NCBI GenBank assembly: GCA_030426475.1
Contig: JAUHYR010000025.1
Coordinates: forward strand, 1 to 33,454
Length of the DNA: 33,454 bases
Origin: Bacteroidia bacterium
Lineage (GTDB): Bacteria; Bacteroidota; Bacteroidia; Flavobacteriales_E; Vicingaceae
Reading direction: 5' to 3'
This document shows, piece by piece, positions 24,010-32,066 of this stretch. Position numbers and translations under genes: made by a program. Numbering within the stretch: position 1 is the first letter of the stretch; every line of letters begins with the position of its first letter. A model generated the notes under the pieces. It ran no database searches. It had not been told where the DNA came from and saw nothing but the letters and a program-made list of their open reading frames with translations.

Positions 24010-27000
24010 TTATTCTTCTTTAAAATCGGTTCGGTTAGGCGTATAAGGTACTTTGTTATCGTTCAATACCTTTTCCAGTTCTTTCACACCTTTGGCTATT
24101 TCTTCCAATTTGGTTTTTGCACTTGTCATTTCATCTTTGGCAATGGCTAAATTGGTTTTTGCAGAACCGGTAGGGGCAGAGCGGCTTCCCCATAAATACC
24201 ATACCGAAGTTTCTACACGCTCAAACAAGCTAGGATAAGTTTCCACTTCTTGCTTTCCTAGTTCGCTATTTCCGTAAAGTTCAACGCCCACATCATACAA
24301 TTTATCTTTCAGCTCTTTTACTTTTCCGTAAAGCTCTACATTAAGTGTAGGGTATTCAATAATTGCTTGCTCAATGTATTTCAGCTTATTTTGATTTTCC
24401 TCTTTCAACGAACTTAACGCTCTTAGTTGTCTTCTGGCTTCGCCTAAATCATCAATAAATAGTTTTTGTGAGGCTCTGTCGGCAGCAGGTAAAGTAGCAT
24501 TGTTCAGCATTTCAATTTCAAACGGAACGGCATCGGTTAGTTTCGTTACCTCTTTTCCGTCAATTTTATATACCATAGCGGTATATTTTCCCGGTAAAGC
24601 CAAATAACCCTCATCAGCCGATTCATATCTTCCCGGTTCTTTTTTGTTTAGATAAATAGCGGTGGTAGTAACCTCTCTAAAGTCCCAGGTAACTTTATTA
24701 ATTCCCGGAGAAGCACCCATTTCAATTTTCTTTACCGTTTCTCCTTTATCATTATTAATCACTAATAATAACTTAGGTTTTTCATCTCTTGCTTCCGCAA
24801 TTAACTCTTCTCTGCTTGGATATTTTATTTGCTGATTGGCTTCTTTCGCCTTTTTCTCCGCTTCTTGTCGTTTCTCTTTCAGCGTTTTGTAATCTGCCGT
24901 TAAGTAAACGTAAAAGTTAGCGCCCACTGGCGGGTTGTCAGCCGTGTAATACGATTCCCCTTGGTTAGATTTCTTTCTTCCACCCAACGGACTGGATTCA
25001 ATAAACATCAATGATTTCTTTACAGGGAAAATGTGTGCTTCTTTAGCCAATACTTCATCGCTTACATTTCTCAATGGAGAATAATCATCCAGTACATAAA
25101 AACCTCTACCGAAAGAAGCCAGTACCAAATCATTTTCTCTTTGCTGAATTTCCATGTCTCTGATACCGATGGTTGGTAATCCTGCTTTCAGTTGAATCCA
25201 TTTATTGCCGCCATCTTTCGTAAAGAACACACCAAATTCAGTTCCCGCAAAAAGCAAGTCAGGGTTTACATGGTCTTGCTCAATACAATAAACCGTTCCT
25301 TTAGCAGGTAGGTTTCCGCTGATAGAAGTCCAGCTACTTCCTTTGTCCGAACTCTTTAAAATGTAAGGTTTAAAATCTCCGTTTTTATGATTGTTGAATA
25401 CGGCAAACACTACACTCGCATCATGCTTAGATGCTTTTAATTGATTAACATATGTTTTATCAGGAATTCCCGGAAACGAACTTATTTTTTTCCATGTTCC
25501 ACCTGCATTTTCAGTTACATGAACCAAGCCATCATCCGTTCCTACATACAATAAATTTTCTTGCTTTGGAGATTCATCAAGCGCAACAATATTTCCGTAA
25601 ATAGTAGTCGATTTATTCTTCATTACCACATCAGGGCTTTGTATTTTACCCATCACAGGAATTAAGTTTCTATCAATTTGGCGAGTCATATCACCGCTAA
25701 TCACTTTCCATGAATCACCCATATCATCACTTCTGAATACTTGGTTGGCACAGAAGTAAAGTCGTTTATGGTTATGCGGACTTATCAATAATGGAGCATC
25801 CCAGTTCCATCGGTAAGCAGGCTCACCTTTGCCCGGCATGGGTTGTATTCCCACAGATTCACCACTTTTCTTGTCATATCTTACAATCCAACCGTATTGT
25901 GCTTGTGCATAAACAATGTTAGGGTCAACAGGGTCAATTTGAGATTCAAATCCGTCACCGCCATTGGTAATATACCAGTCAGAGTTTACAATACCTGCAG
26001 CATTAGTTGTTCTTGAAGGTCCGCCCATACTGTTGTTGTCTTGCGTTCCCCCATAAATATTATAGAAAGGTGTAGCCTGATCTACAGCTACTTTATAAAA
26101 CTGCGTAAGAGGTAAATTAGCTTTATATTGCCAGTTTTTGGCTCCATCCCAAGTTTCATATAGTCCTCCGTCACACCCAACTAGCCAGTGGTTACCATCA
26201 GTAGGGTCTTGCCACATACAATGGTTGTCCACATGCTTGCTCTTTTCTCCTGTCATTTTAAAAGTCTTACCACCATCTTCCGTATGGTGCAGCCATGTAT
26301 CCATAGAGTAAACTTTGTTTACGTCAAACAAATCACAATACAATTCCTGGTAATAATTTCCGCTGGTAGAGTGGTCGCTTTGCTTCACCCAACTGGCTCC
26401 TCTATCTGTAGATTTGTAAAAACCGTCTTTATTGTCCGATGCTTCCACAATAGCGTAAAGCACATCAGAGTCGACAGGAGAAATGGCTAAGCCAATTCTT
26501 CCTAAATCGGTTTTTGGTAAGCCGTTATTGATTTTTTTCCATGTTTTTCCACCGTCAGTAGATTTATGTAAGCCTGAGCCCGGGCCACCGCCAACGTAAG
26601 TAAATACATGTCTTCTTCTTTGGTGAGCCGAAGCATAAAGAACATCATCATTTTTAGGATCCATAATCAAATCTGCAAAACCGGTATGTTCATCTACATA
26701 TAAAATCTTCTTCCATGTTTCACCACCATCAGTAGTTTGGTAAATTCCTCTGTCACCGCCTTCTTTCCAAAGTGGTCCGTAAGCCGCAACATAAACTATA
26801 TCAGAATTATGAGGATGAACAATGATTTTAGAAATGTGTTCCGATTCTTTTAAGCCCATATTTTTCCAGCTTTTTCCGCCATCTTCAGATTTATATACTC
26901 CGTCACCGTAAGCAACACTTCTTTGGTTGTTGTTTTCTCCCGAACCTACCCATACAATATTGGTATTACTTGGGTCAATGGTTACACAACCTGTTGAATA

Positions 27001-27291
27001 AGAACCTTCACCGTCAAAAATAGGAGAGAAGGTAGTTCCGGCATTTTCTGTTTTCCATACACCACCCGATGCAACTGCTAAATAATACTCCGAATGATTA
27101 TTAGGGTTAACGGCAATGTCTGCTATTCTTCCTGACATTAATGCAGGACCAACACTTCTAAATGCTAAGCCAGAAAATGTTCCGCTGTTCCATTTATCGT
27201 CTTTTCCGTTGTCAGATGATTTCTTTTTTTGTGCACTTAATGAAAGCGTACTGATAATAATAACTGACAGTAAAAGTTTAATTTTTTTCAT
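24010..27291 (-). CDS. Large exported VPS10/sortilin-like BNR-repeat protein
   Basis: A 1093-residue protein with a signal peptide (LSLSAQ, residue about 20). From residue about 40 to 730 it is a beta propeller built from BNR/Asp-box repeats, visible as SEDGGKSW, TTDGGETW, STDGGKTW, STDRGASW, TEDGGKTF, SSDKGSSW and TKDGGNKW. The first blade has FRSVGPALMSGRIADIAVNP, typical of Bacteroidota proteins labelled glycosyl hydrolase or WD40/YVTN/BNR-like. A lysine- and glutamate-rich region and a C-terminal coiled-coil-like part (LGEARRQLRALSSLKEENQNK) follow. No glycosidase catalytic residues can be assigned, so the glycosyl hydrolase name is not justified. There is no T9SS tail. It is monocistronic. 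Confidence 0.9.
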   Translation of the reverse strand: MKKIKLLLSVIIISTLSLSAQKKKSSDNGKDDKWNSGTFSGLAFRSVGPALMSGRIADIAVNPNNHSEYYLAVASGGVWKTENAGTTFSPIFDGEGSYSTGCVTIDPSNTNIVWVGSGENNNQRSVAYGDGVYKSEDGGKSWKNMGLKESEHISKIIVHPHNSDIVYVAAYGPLWKEGGDRGIYQTTDGGETWKKILYVDEHTGFADLIMDPKNDDVLYASAHQRRRHVFTYVGGGPGSGLHKSTDGGKTWKKINNGLPKTDLGRIGLAISPVDSDVLYAIVEASDNKDGFYKSTDRGASWVKQSDHSTSGNYYQELYCDLFDVNKVYSMDTWLHHTEDGGKTFKMTGEKSKHVDNHCMWQDPTDGNHWLVGCDGGLYETWDGAKNWQYKANLPLTQFYKVAVDQATPFYNIYGGTQDNNSMGGPSRTTNAAGIVNSDWYITNGGDGFESQIDPVDPNIVYAQAQYGWIVRYDKKSGESVGIQPMPGKGEPAYRWNWDAPLLISPHNHKRLYFCANQVFRSDDMGDSWKVISGDMTRQIDRNLIPVMGKIQSPDVVMKNKSTTIYGNIVALDESPKQENLLYVGTDDGLVHVTENAGGTWKKISSFPGIPDKTYVNQLKASKHDASVVFAVFNNHKNGDFKPYILKSSDKGSSWTSISGNLPAKGTVYCIEQDHVNPDLLFAGTEFGVFFTKDGGNKWIQLKAGLPTIGIRDMEIQQRENDLVLASFGRGFYVLDDYSPLRNVSDEVLAKEAHIFPVKKSLMFIESSPLGGRKKSNQGESYYTADNPPVGANFYVYLTADYKTLKEKRQEAEKKAKEANQQIKYPSREELIAEARDEKPKLLLVINNDKGETVKKIEMGASPGINKVTWDFREVTTTAIYLNKKEPGRYESADEGYLALPGKYTAMVYKIDGKEVTKLTDAVPFEIEMLNNATLPAADRASQKLFIDDLGEARRQLRALSSLKEENQNKLKYIEQAIIEYPTLNVELYGKVKELKDKLYDVGVELYGNSELGKQEVETYPSLFERVETSVWYLWGSRSAPTGSAKTNLAIAKDEMTSAKTKLEEIAKGVKELEKVLNDNKVPYTPNRTDFKEE

Positions 27292-27310
27292 GATTTAATT
27301 TTAAAGAAGA

Positions 27311-27341
27311 TAAATGTAATAAATACTCATAATGCTCAAAA
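27311..27341 (-). promoter_or_regulatory. Promoter of the BNR-repeat gene
   Basis: Minus strand: TTTTG at 27341-27337, 18 bp, TACATTTA at 27318-27311, ending 19 bp before the ATG. Confidence 0.6.
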
Positions 27342-27421
27342 GAATATAGTGGCATTTTACATAAGCGGTAATTTAATCGAAACAAAATATGGATAGATGA
27401 GTATAATTAATTTAAAATACC

Positions 27422-27429
27422 TAACTTTG
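27422..27429 (+). promoter_or_regulatory. -7 element of the 52-residue lipoprotein gene
   Basis: TAACTTTG, exact to consensus, ends 19 bp before the ATG at 27449. The -33 region is AT-rich with no clear TTG. Confidence 0.5.
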
Positions 27430-27448
27430 TAGGTACAAACCAAAGATT

Positions 27449-27607
27449 ATGAAAAAGATTGTTATAAATTTTCTTTTTTCTGTGTTAGTATTAGCGGGTG
27501 TGGCTTTAGTGTTTGATGCTTGTTCTTCTAGTAAGGGTGCAAAAATAAACTCTACGGGAAAAATTGGTAATCAAAAACACAAAAACAGCCATGTTTGGGG
27601 AAAATAG
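27449..27607 (+). CDS. 52-residue lipoprotein of unknown function
   Basis: A complete short gene, ATG 27449 to TAG 27607. The peptide begins MKKIVINFLFSVLVLAGVAL and continues VFDACSSSKGAK, a lipoprotein signal peptide with the cysteine at residue 25. The mature part is only 28 residues, basic and polar (STGKIGNQKHKNSHVWGK), ending in a His-Val-Trp-Gly-Lys motif. It has its own -7 element at the standard spacing and a terminator that starts at its stop codon, so it is an independent transcription unit. It could be a small envelope factor; no family is recognised. Confidence 0.78.
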   Translation: MKKIVINFLFSVLVLAGVALVFDACSSSKGAKINSTGKIGNQKHKNSHVWGK

Positions 27608-27629
27608 TTAGTGTTTAACTAACTTTTTT
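27606..27629. terminator. Terminator starting inside the stop codon, usable in both directions
   Basis: AGTTAGT, loop GTTTA, ACTAACT, then TTTTT on the plus strand. The 7 bp perfect stem begins at the second base of the TAG stop at 27605-27607. On the minus strand the same hairpin spans the last codons of the serine protease gene and is followed by ATTTT. Confidence 0.7.
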
Positions 27630-30052
27630 ACTACACTTTGTTTACTGTTACTTAGTTTTAACAGATATATTCCTTTATTCAAGTTTCCAACTTCTATTTC
27701 TATTATCTCTTTGTTGAAAGTAATAACTCTATCTTCTATACATTGACCTAAAAGGCTGTGTAGCCTTAGATGATAGCTACCAACTAAATCACTTTGTATA
27801 TAAAGTACATCATTAAATGGGTTTGGATATACGGAAATCTGGCTATCATGTAGCTCGTGTATACTATTTCCAAAACTAACGGTAAAACTTATAGTATCAC
27901 TACACCCTAAAGAGTCTGTTACAATTAAGGTATAGACTCCCGGAGCTAAACCTGAAATATCTTCAGTAGTATCGCTGGTTGACCAGTTATACGTTACAGG
28001 ACCTTTATTACCGTTTACTGTAACATTAATACTTCCGTCATTACTGGTAGAGGTTGTGCTATGGGTAATTTGGCTGGTAATAAAGAATTTGCAAGTGTCT
28101 AAACAGAATAATTGCGTGTCTGTAGTTGTTGTAAAGTTGGTGTCAAAAGCCAAGGTATCTCCATTTAAGTTATTGGTAAGTAAGTAATACCCTTTTCCGT
28201 ATGCACAACACATTCCGTCACCAACAGCGTCTTTAATAATAAACTGATAACACTCATTAGCCAAACAAATGGAATTTGTTATTAATTGCCCTCCCGGTTT
28301 GTTTTCATAAGGACCGCCCGAATGAACTACTTGATTTTGATTATCAATAATAGCCCATGAGGTTTCGGAGCCGTAATCATCTGTTCGAATAGTTAAGGTT
28401 AAATTATTGGGTTGGTCATTGGTAAAGAATAATTTTATGATAGTATCATTAAAGTTATTTTGGTCAGAACTGCCATTAGGATTTGATGTGTAAACTTTTA
28501 AAGAGTGATTACCCCCAGAAGTAGCAATTTTCGGGAGTGATAAAGTATTTACTCCGAAAGAAGGTAAAATTCCTGTCCAAGGTATTGATTGTAAAGGGCT
28601 GTTATCTAACTGATAGAAAATAGTAAGTGTTTTTAGTGTATCAGCACCAGAATTTCTAAAAGAAATAATCGGTAAAATGGAGTCCTTACAAGAGTAAGCT
28701 TCAATATTGGTAAGCGTTAACATAGCAGCATCTCTTAATTTAGAAGGTACTGTTGGACTATACGGGTCAAGTATTTTTGTTCCACTTGAATCAGGATCTA
28801 GCCAATATTTTAATTGTCTGGTAGTATCATTGGCAACTAAGTCCCATGAAAGGGTAAACTTTCCGTAGTAATCTTGAAAGTCATTTCCACAAGCTGCATT
28901 CCCGCCATGTAATTGCCCAATGATTCTATGGTTGTGATCAAACAAAGGCGAACCGGATGAAACGGGCTCTGTGGTTCCCAAGTCCCAGTCTTTTATTTTC
29001 CAATGGTCATTTCCCGCATTATAATAACCCGAAGAAACAGCAGGGTCGTAATCATGCGATATTTTTTTTACATCCCCTCTGGGATGGTGAATTCCTGTAG
29101 AAGAATAAGAGGCTAATGTATCGGCATTCCATCCCGCATAGAATGGTTTATAGGCCAATGGGGGAGTGGAATTGAGTTTTACCAAGATAAAATCAGAAGT
29201 AGTATTAGATGCTTTAATTTGACATCCGCTAATGGTTTGAGTGGTGTTGCCATCTATACTTGTTCCACATTGTGGAGAGAAGTAATTAAACATAAAAATG
29301 GAGTTTGCTCCAACAGAACAATGAAATGCAGAAAGTACATAAGGTGTACCGTCATTTTTAGTGTTATTAACCAGTGCGCCTGAACAATATCTTGTGTTAC
29401 CAGAGGTTAAAAGCATCACCACAGACCTTGCGTCATCTTGCCATAAAGTAGAATCACAGATTACATTTCTGTTACACAAGCCTGAAGCACCAAAATTTTT
29501 AAGCCCTGATTTGAGTGAACGATATCCATGAACAATACCACTAATTACTATTTCAGAAACTTCTTTACTATCAATAGGCACTTCATATTGAAGAATAATT
29601 TTGTTGCTATAAATCAGATTGGTAGCAAAAGTTCCGTCTTTAGAGTTATTTTCAGAGGTAAAAGCACCTAAAACCTCTGTTTTCTTCTCATCGAAAATAA
29701 ACAGTTTTGCTTTCGGTACAAGCTTAAATACACTATAGTTTAGATTAATAGAAACGGCATTTGGAGAACTGATTTCTAATTTGCAAATAGCGGTATTTCC
29801 AATAATATCCCATCTTCCTGTCGATAAAAAATCTATGTTGGCAGGAATTTCAACACCAAATCGCCAGGGTATATCTTTTTGAGTATCCGTTATGGCATCT
29901 TCTGCAACTAATTCGCTGAGATTATCTATTCCTCCGCTATTATATTGGTTGGGGTAAAATGAATTATTTAAGGGTTGACCACCTTGACTAATTTGTCCAA
30001 ATCCGGTAAAAGAGAGAATAAGAAAACTACATACAGAAAGAAACTTCATCAT
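27608..30052 (-). CDS. T9SS-secreted trypsin-like serine protease (lysyl endopeptidase-like)
   Basis: An 814-residue secreted protease. A signal peptide (TGFGQ, residue 20) and a propeptide-like region of about 170 residues precede an S1-fold catalytic domain with the triad His244 (LSAFHC), Asp287 (TSDFILVKL) and Ser368 (SSGSPLFD), in the style of Achromobacter/Lysobacter lysyl endopeptidase; Cys193, Cys199, Cys223, Cys245, Cys262 and Cys277 could form disulfides. A CARDB-like segment, a region with CCAYGKGYYLL, a SprB-type repeat (GVYTLIVTDSLGCSDT) and a type A T9SS sorting domain (ISVYPNPFNDVLYI to KKLVKH) follow. It is last in a four-gene operon (ATGA overlap with the preceding lipoprotein). 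Confidence 0.9.
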   Translation of the reverse strand: MMKFLSVCSFLILSFTGFGQISQGGQPLNNSFYPNQYNSGGIDNLSELVAEDAITDTQKDIPWRFGVEIPANIDFLSTGRWDIIGNTAICKLEISSPNAVSINLNYSVFKLVPKAKLFIFDEKKTEVLGAFTSENNSKDGTFATNLIYSNKIILQYEVPIDSKEVSEIVISGIVHGYRSLKSGLKNFGASGLCNRNVICDSTLWQDDARSVVMLLTSGNTRYCSGALVNNTKNDGTPYVLSAFHCSVGANSIFMFNYFSPQCGTSIDGNTTQTISGCQIKASNTTSDFILVKLNSTPPLAYKPFYAGWNADTLASYSSTGIHHPRGDVKKISHDYDPAVSSGYYNAGNDHWKIKDWDLGTTEPVSSGSPLFDHNHRIIGQLHGGNAACGNDFQDYYGKFTLSWDLVANDTTRQLKYWLDPDSSGTKILDPYSPTVPSKLRDAAMLTLTNIEAYSCKDSILPIISFRNSGADTLKTLTIFYQLDNSPLQSIPWTGILPSFGVNTLSLPKIATSGGNHSLKVYTSNPNGSSDQNNFNDTIIKLFFTNDQPNNLTLTIRTDDYGSETSWAIIDNQNQVVHSGGPYENKPGGQLITNSICLANECYQFIIKDAVGDGMCCAYGKGYYLLTNNLNGDTLAFDTNFTTTTDTQLFCLDTCKFFITSQITHSTTSTSNDGSINVTVNGNKGPVTYNWSTSDTTEDISGLAPGVYTLIVTDSLGCSDTISFTVSFGNSIHELHDSQISVYPNPFNDVLYIQSDLVGSYHLRLHSLLGQCIEDRVITFNKEIIEIEVGNLNKGIYLLKLSNSKQSVVKKLVKH

Positions 30053-30627
30053 TTGTTATACATCAAAGTATTCTCAAAGTTACTTAATTGTAGTTTAATT
30101 TGTTTCAATTCAGGAAAATCTTTTTCTAAAGTTGAAACATCAAAAATTATTTCTTTAGTAATGTACTGCTCGCATTCGTCTCCATTATTCTCGTGTGTTA
30201 AGAATATATTTAGAATAGGCGGCATACTTTTACTTATCATTTTGTTATGGTAAAGATTAAACTCATGCTCTTTGCATCCGCCACTATAAGAAATAGTTAT
30301 ATGAAGTTGATTTCCGGACAATTCGGCATTTTCAATGTCGTAATGCGCTCCCAACATATCCGGCACTATTTTCGGATTGTAGCTTAATGGTTTAATTTCT
30401 GCTTGATTAGCCTTTTTTTCTTCAGGCTCCGGCTCAAAAACTTCTTCGGGTTTACTTTCATTTAAAAATACCTCATTAATTTCTTGCGGATTACTTTCCT
30501 CTTTTTTGGTAGTGGTATTCTCATTTTCAGAAATCTCTTTGCTTCCATTACATGATGAGATTACTGTTATAATAATAAGGCTAAGTAAGCCTTTTACCAC
30601 ATTCGCTACAATATTTTGCATGTTCAT
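30049..30627 (-). CDS. Lipoprotein of unknown function with a YSGGC motif
   Basis: A 192-residue lipoprotein (MNMQNIVANVVKGLLSLI, lipobox VISSC, Cys26). A long Glu/Lys/Pro-rich linker (residues 28-85) probably reaches away from the membrane. The C-terminal domain has the pattern LHITISYSGGCKEHEFNLYHN, SMPPILNIFLTHENNGDECE and EIIFDVSTLEKDFPELK, which I recognise from Bacteroidota lipoproteins without known function. Two cysteines (YSGGC and DEC) may pair. Its start lies 47 bp inside the K+ channel gene (30621 is an alternative ATG), and its stop overlaps the protease start (ATGA), so it is coupled on both sides. Confidence 0.72.
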   Translation of the reverse strand: MNMQNIVANVVKGLLSLIIITVISSCNGSKEISENENTTTKKEESNPQEINEVFLNESKPEEVFEPEPEEKKANQAEIKPLSYNPKIVPDMLGAHYDIENAELSGNQLHITISYSGGCKEHEFNLYHNKMISKSMPPILNIFLTHENNGDECEQYITKEIIFDVSTLEKDFPELKQIKLQLSNFENTLMYNK

Positions 30628-31441
30628 CTTTTATTTCGTTGTTACAATTTTCACAATTTTTGTTTTTTCTGTTTTTGGATTTCTCTATAGCAATATCTGC
30701 AGTAATTAAACCCGTAGGTACAGCAATTATGCCATAACCTACAATCATCATTAATGCGGCTATTAACTGCCCAATAGCAGTTTGTGGGGCGATATCTCCA
30801 TATCCAACGGTTGTTATGGTAACAATAGCCCAATACACAGCTCTTGGAATGCTATGAAATCCTGCAGAAGGACCTTCAATGACATACATAATTGAACCGA
30901 CAATGATGGTAAGAATAAATACAAATCCGAGAAATACAAATATCTTAACTCTACTTGATAAAACTGCCCTTAGAAGAGTATTGGCTTCACCCATATATCT
31001 TACCAGTTTAAGTATTCTGAATATTCTAATCAGCCGAATGGCTCGTATCACTGATAAACTTTGTGAGCCTACTATAAAAAGGCTTAGGTAAGTCGGTAAT
31101 ATGGAAAGTAAGTCAACTATTCCGAAAAAGGAAAGAATATACTTTTTTGGTTTGGTCAGTACATAAATTCTGACAATATATTCTATCGTAAAAAGAATAG
31201 TAATACTCCAGTCAAGCAAACGCAAAATAAAACCATATTGTTGTTTAAATTCTTTAACGCTTTCAAGCATTACATCTGCAACGCTTATTAAAATTAAAAT
31301 GAGTAATAAAACGTCAAAAAGCTTTCCGGCAGGAGTGTCAGCTTCATAAATAATGTTATATAGCCTTAGCTTGTTTGGCTTAACATCATCTTTTTCAGAA
31401 ATGTAGTTTTGTTTGTATGACTGAATGAACTTTTTAGCCAT
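30581..31441 (-). CDS. Voltage-gated potassium channel with C-terminal zinc ribbon
   Basis: A 286-residue six-span channel. Spans S1-S3 lie at about 41-58, 75-95 and 103-124; the voltage sensor S4 has Arg133, Arg136, Arg139, Arg142, Lys145 and Arg148 at every third position; the pore helix YWAIVTITTVGYGD holds the selectivity filter TVGYG at 211-215. After S6 a short basic linker leads to a zinc ribbon, CENC (263, 266) and CSEC (278, 281), ending KRLT. A zinc ribbon tail is unusual for such channels and might sense redox or bind a partner. It follows the YwqK lipoprotein gene by five bases and overlaps the next lipoprotein gene. Confidence 0.92.
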   Translation of the reverse strand: MAKKFIQSYKQNYISEKDDVKPNKLRLYNIIYEADTPAGKLFDVLLLILILISVADVMLESVKEFKQQYGFILRLLDWSITILFTIEYIVRIYVLTKPKKYILSFFGIVDLLSILPTYLSLFIVGSQSLSVIRAIRLIRIFRILKLVRYMGEANTLLRAVLSSRVKIFVFLGFVFILTIIVGSIMYVIEGPSAGFHSIPRAVYWAIVTITTVGYGDIAPQTAIGQLIAALMMIVGYGIIAVPTGLITADIAIEKSKNRKNKNCENCNNEIKDEHAKYCSECGKRLT

Positions 31442-31446
31442 TTAAC

Positions 31447-31938
31447 TTAGCAGTCTCTTTCTTCTACCAGTTTGCCATTTTGGTCATAGTACTTCCACCT
31501 TCCTTCTTTAATTCCGTGCTCATAACTTCCCTCTGACTCTAATTGTCTCGAAACATCGTTATAGTAAAATCTCCATGTTCCGTCTCGTTGACAATCTTGG
31601 TAATCTCCTTCTTCTTTGGTTAATCCGTTATCATAATAGAGCTTCCAAAATCCGGTTATTTTCCCGTTGGCAAAATTGCCTTCTTTTAGAATGTTGCCAT
31701 TCTCGTAGTAAAACTTCCAAAAACCTTTTTGAACTCCTTTTTCGTAACTTCCTTCACTTTCTTTTGTTTTCCCGTCATCATGGTAATTAATCACAAAGCC
31801 ATTAATACTGTCATTTACATTTTTACTATAGCATTGTATAGAAGCAGGGTCAATTTCTTTCGTGCATTGAATTTTCTTGTCTTTTTTACAAGAGAGAAAT
31901 AAAAAGAATAAAATAATAGTAAATAGTAGCTGTTTCAT
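31447..31938 (-). CDS. YwqK/MORN-repeat lipoprotein
   Basis: A 163-residue lipoprotein starting MKQLLFTIILFFLFLSCKKDK (lipobox LFLSC, Cys17). The mature part holds four or five repeats of the form GxWKxYYxNGxxxxEGxY: KGFWKFYYENGNILKEGNF, TGFWKLYYDNGLTKEEGDY, DGTWRFYYNDVSRQLESEG and EGRWKYYDQNGKLVEE. These YwqK-type repeats form beta-hairpin arrays and are common in Bacteroidota; the role is unknown. It is first in an operon with the K+ channel, a second lipoprotein and the serine protease. A TTG start nine bases upstream is possible, but ATG 31938 fits the signal peptide better. Confidence 0.82.
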   Translation of the reverse strand: MKQLLFTIILFFLFLSCKKDKKIQCTKEIDPASIQCYSKNVNDSINGFVINYHDDGKTKESEGSYEKGVQKGFWKFYYENGNILKEGNFANGKITGFWKLYYDNGLTKEEGDYQDCQRDGTWRFYYNDVSRQLESEGSYEHGIKEGRWKYYDQNGKLVEERDC

Positions 31939-31944
31939 TTTAGA

Positions 31945-31952
31945 CAAATTTA
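31945..31952 (-). promoter_or_regulatory. -7 element of the YwqK-channel-protease operon
   Basis: Minus strand TAAATTTG, exact to consensus, six bases before the ATG at 31938. The best TTG upstream is 26 bp away, outside the usual range. Confidence 0.4.
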
Positions 31953-31981
31953 CACAATAACTATTAATTAGATTAATTCAA

Positions 31982-32020
31982 CTATTTCTTAGCTTTTAAA
32001 AGCTTTTGTAGTTCATACAT
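31982..32020 (-). pseudogene. Relic copy of the last UvrB codons
   Basis: Minus-strand ATG at 32020 begins a 12-residue frame MYELQKLLKAKK that ends in TAG. UvrB itself ends MYELQKLMEKKK. The relic is out of frame with uvrB and sits 47 bp after its stop codon. It is a duplicated fragment, not an expected gene. Confidence 0.6.
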
Positions 32021-32022
32021 TT
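32000..32022. repeat. 23 bp direct repeat, copy 1 (downstream of uvrB)
   Basis: Exact 23 bp copy of 32085-32107, which lies inside the uvrB 3' end, at an offset of 85 bp. Similarity continues beyond the exact block with one-base gaps (TTATCTCACTT here, TTCATCTCTTA in uvrB). Confidence 0.85.
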
Positions 32023-32066
32023 ATCTCACTTGTAATATTTTGTTGTGTTCGTGAATGTATGAAGTA

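Noticed and set aside
31991-32004. Perfect palindrome AGCTTTTAAAAGCT as a uvrB terminator
   Set aside because: The hairpin would be very AT-rich with almost no loop, and on the uvrB strand it is followed by AAGAAAT and not by a T tract. It is better explained as part of the duplicated uvrB tail.
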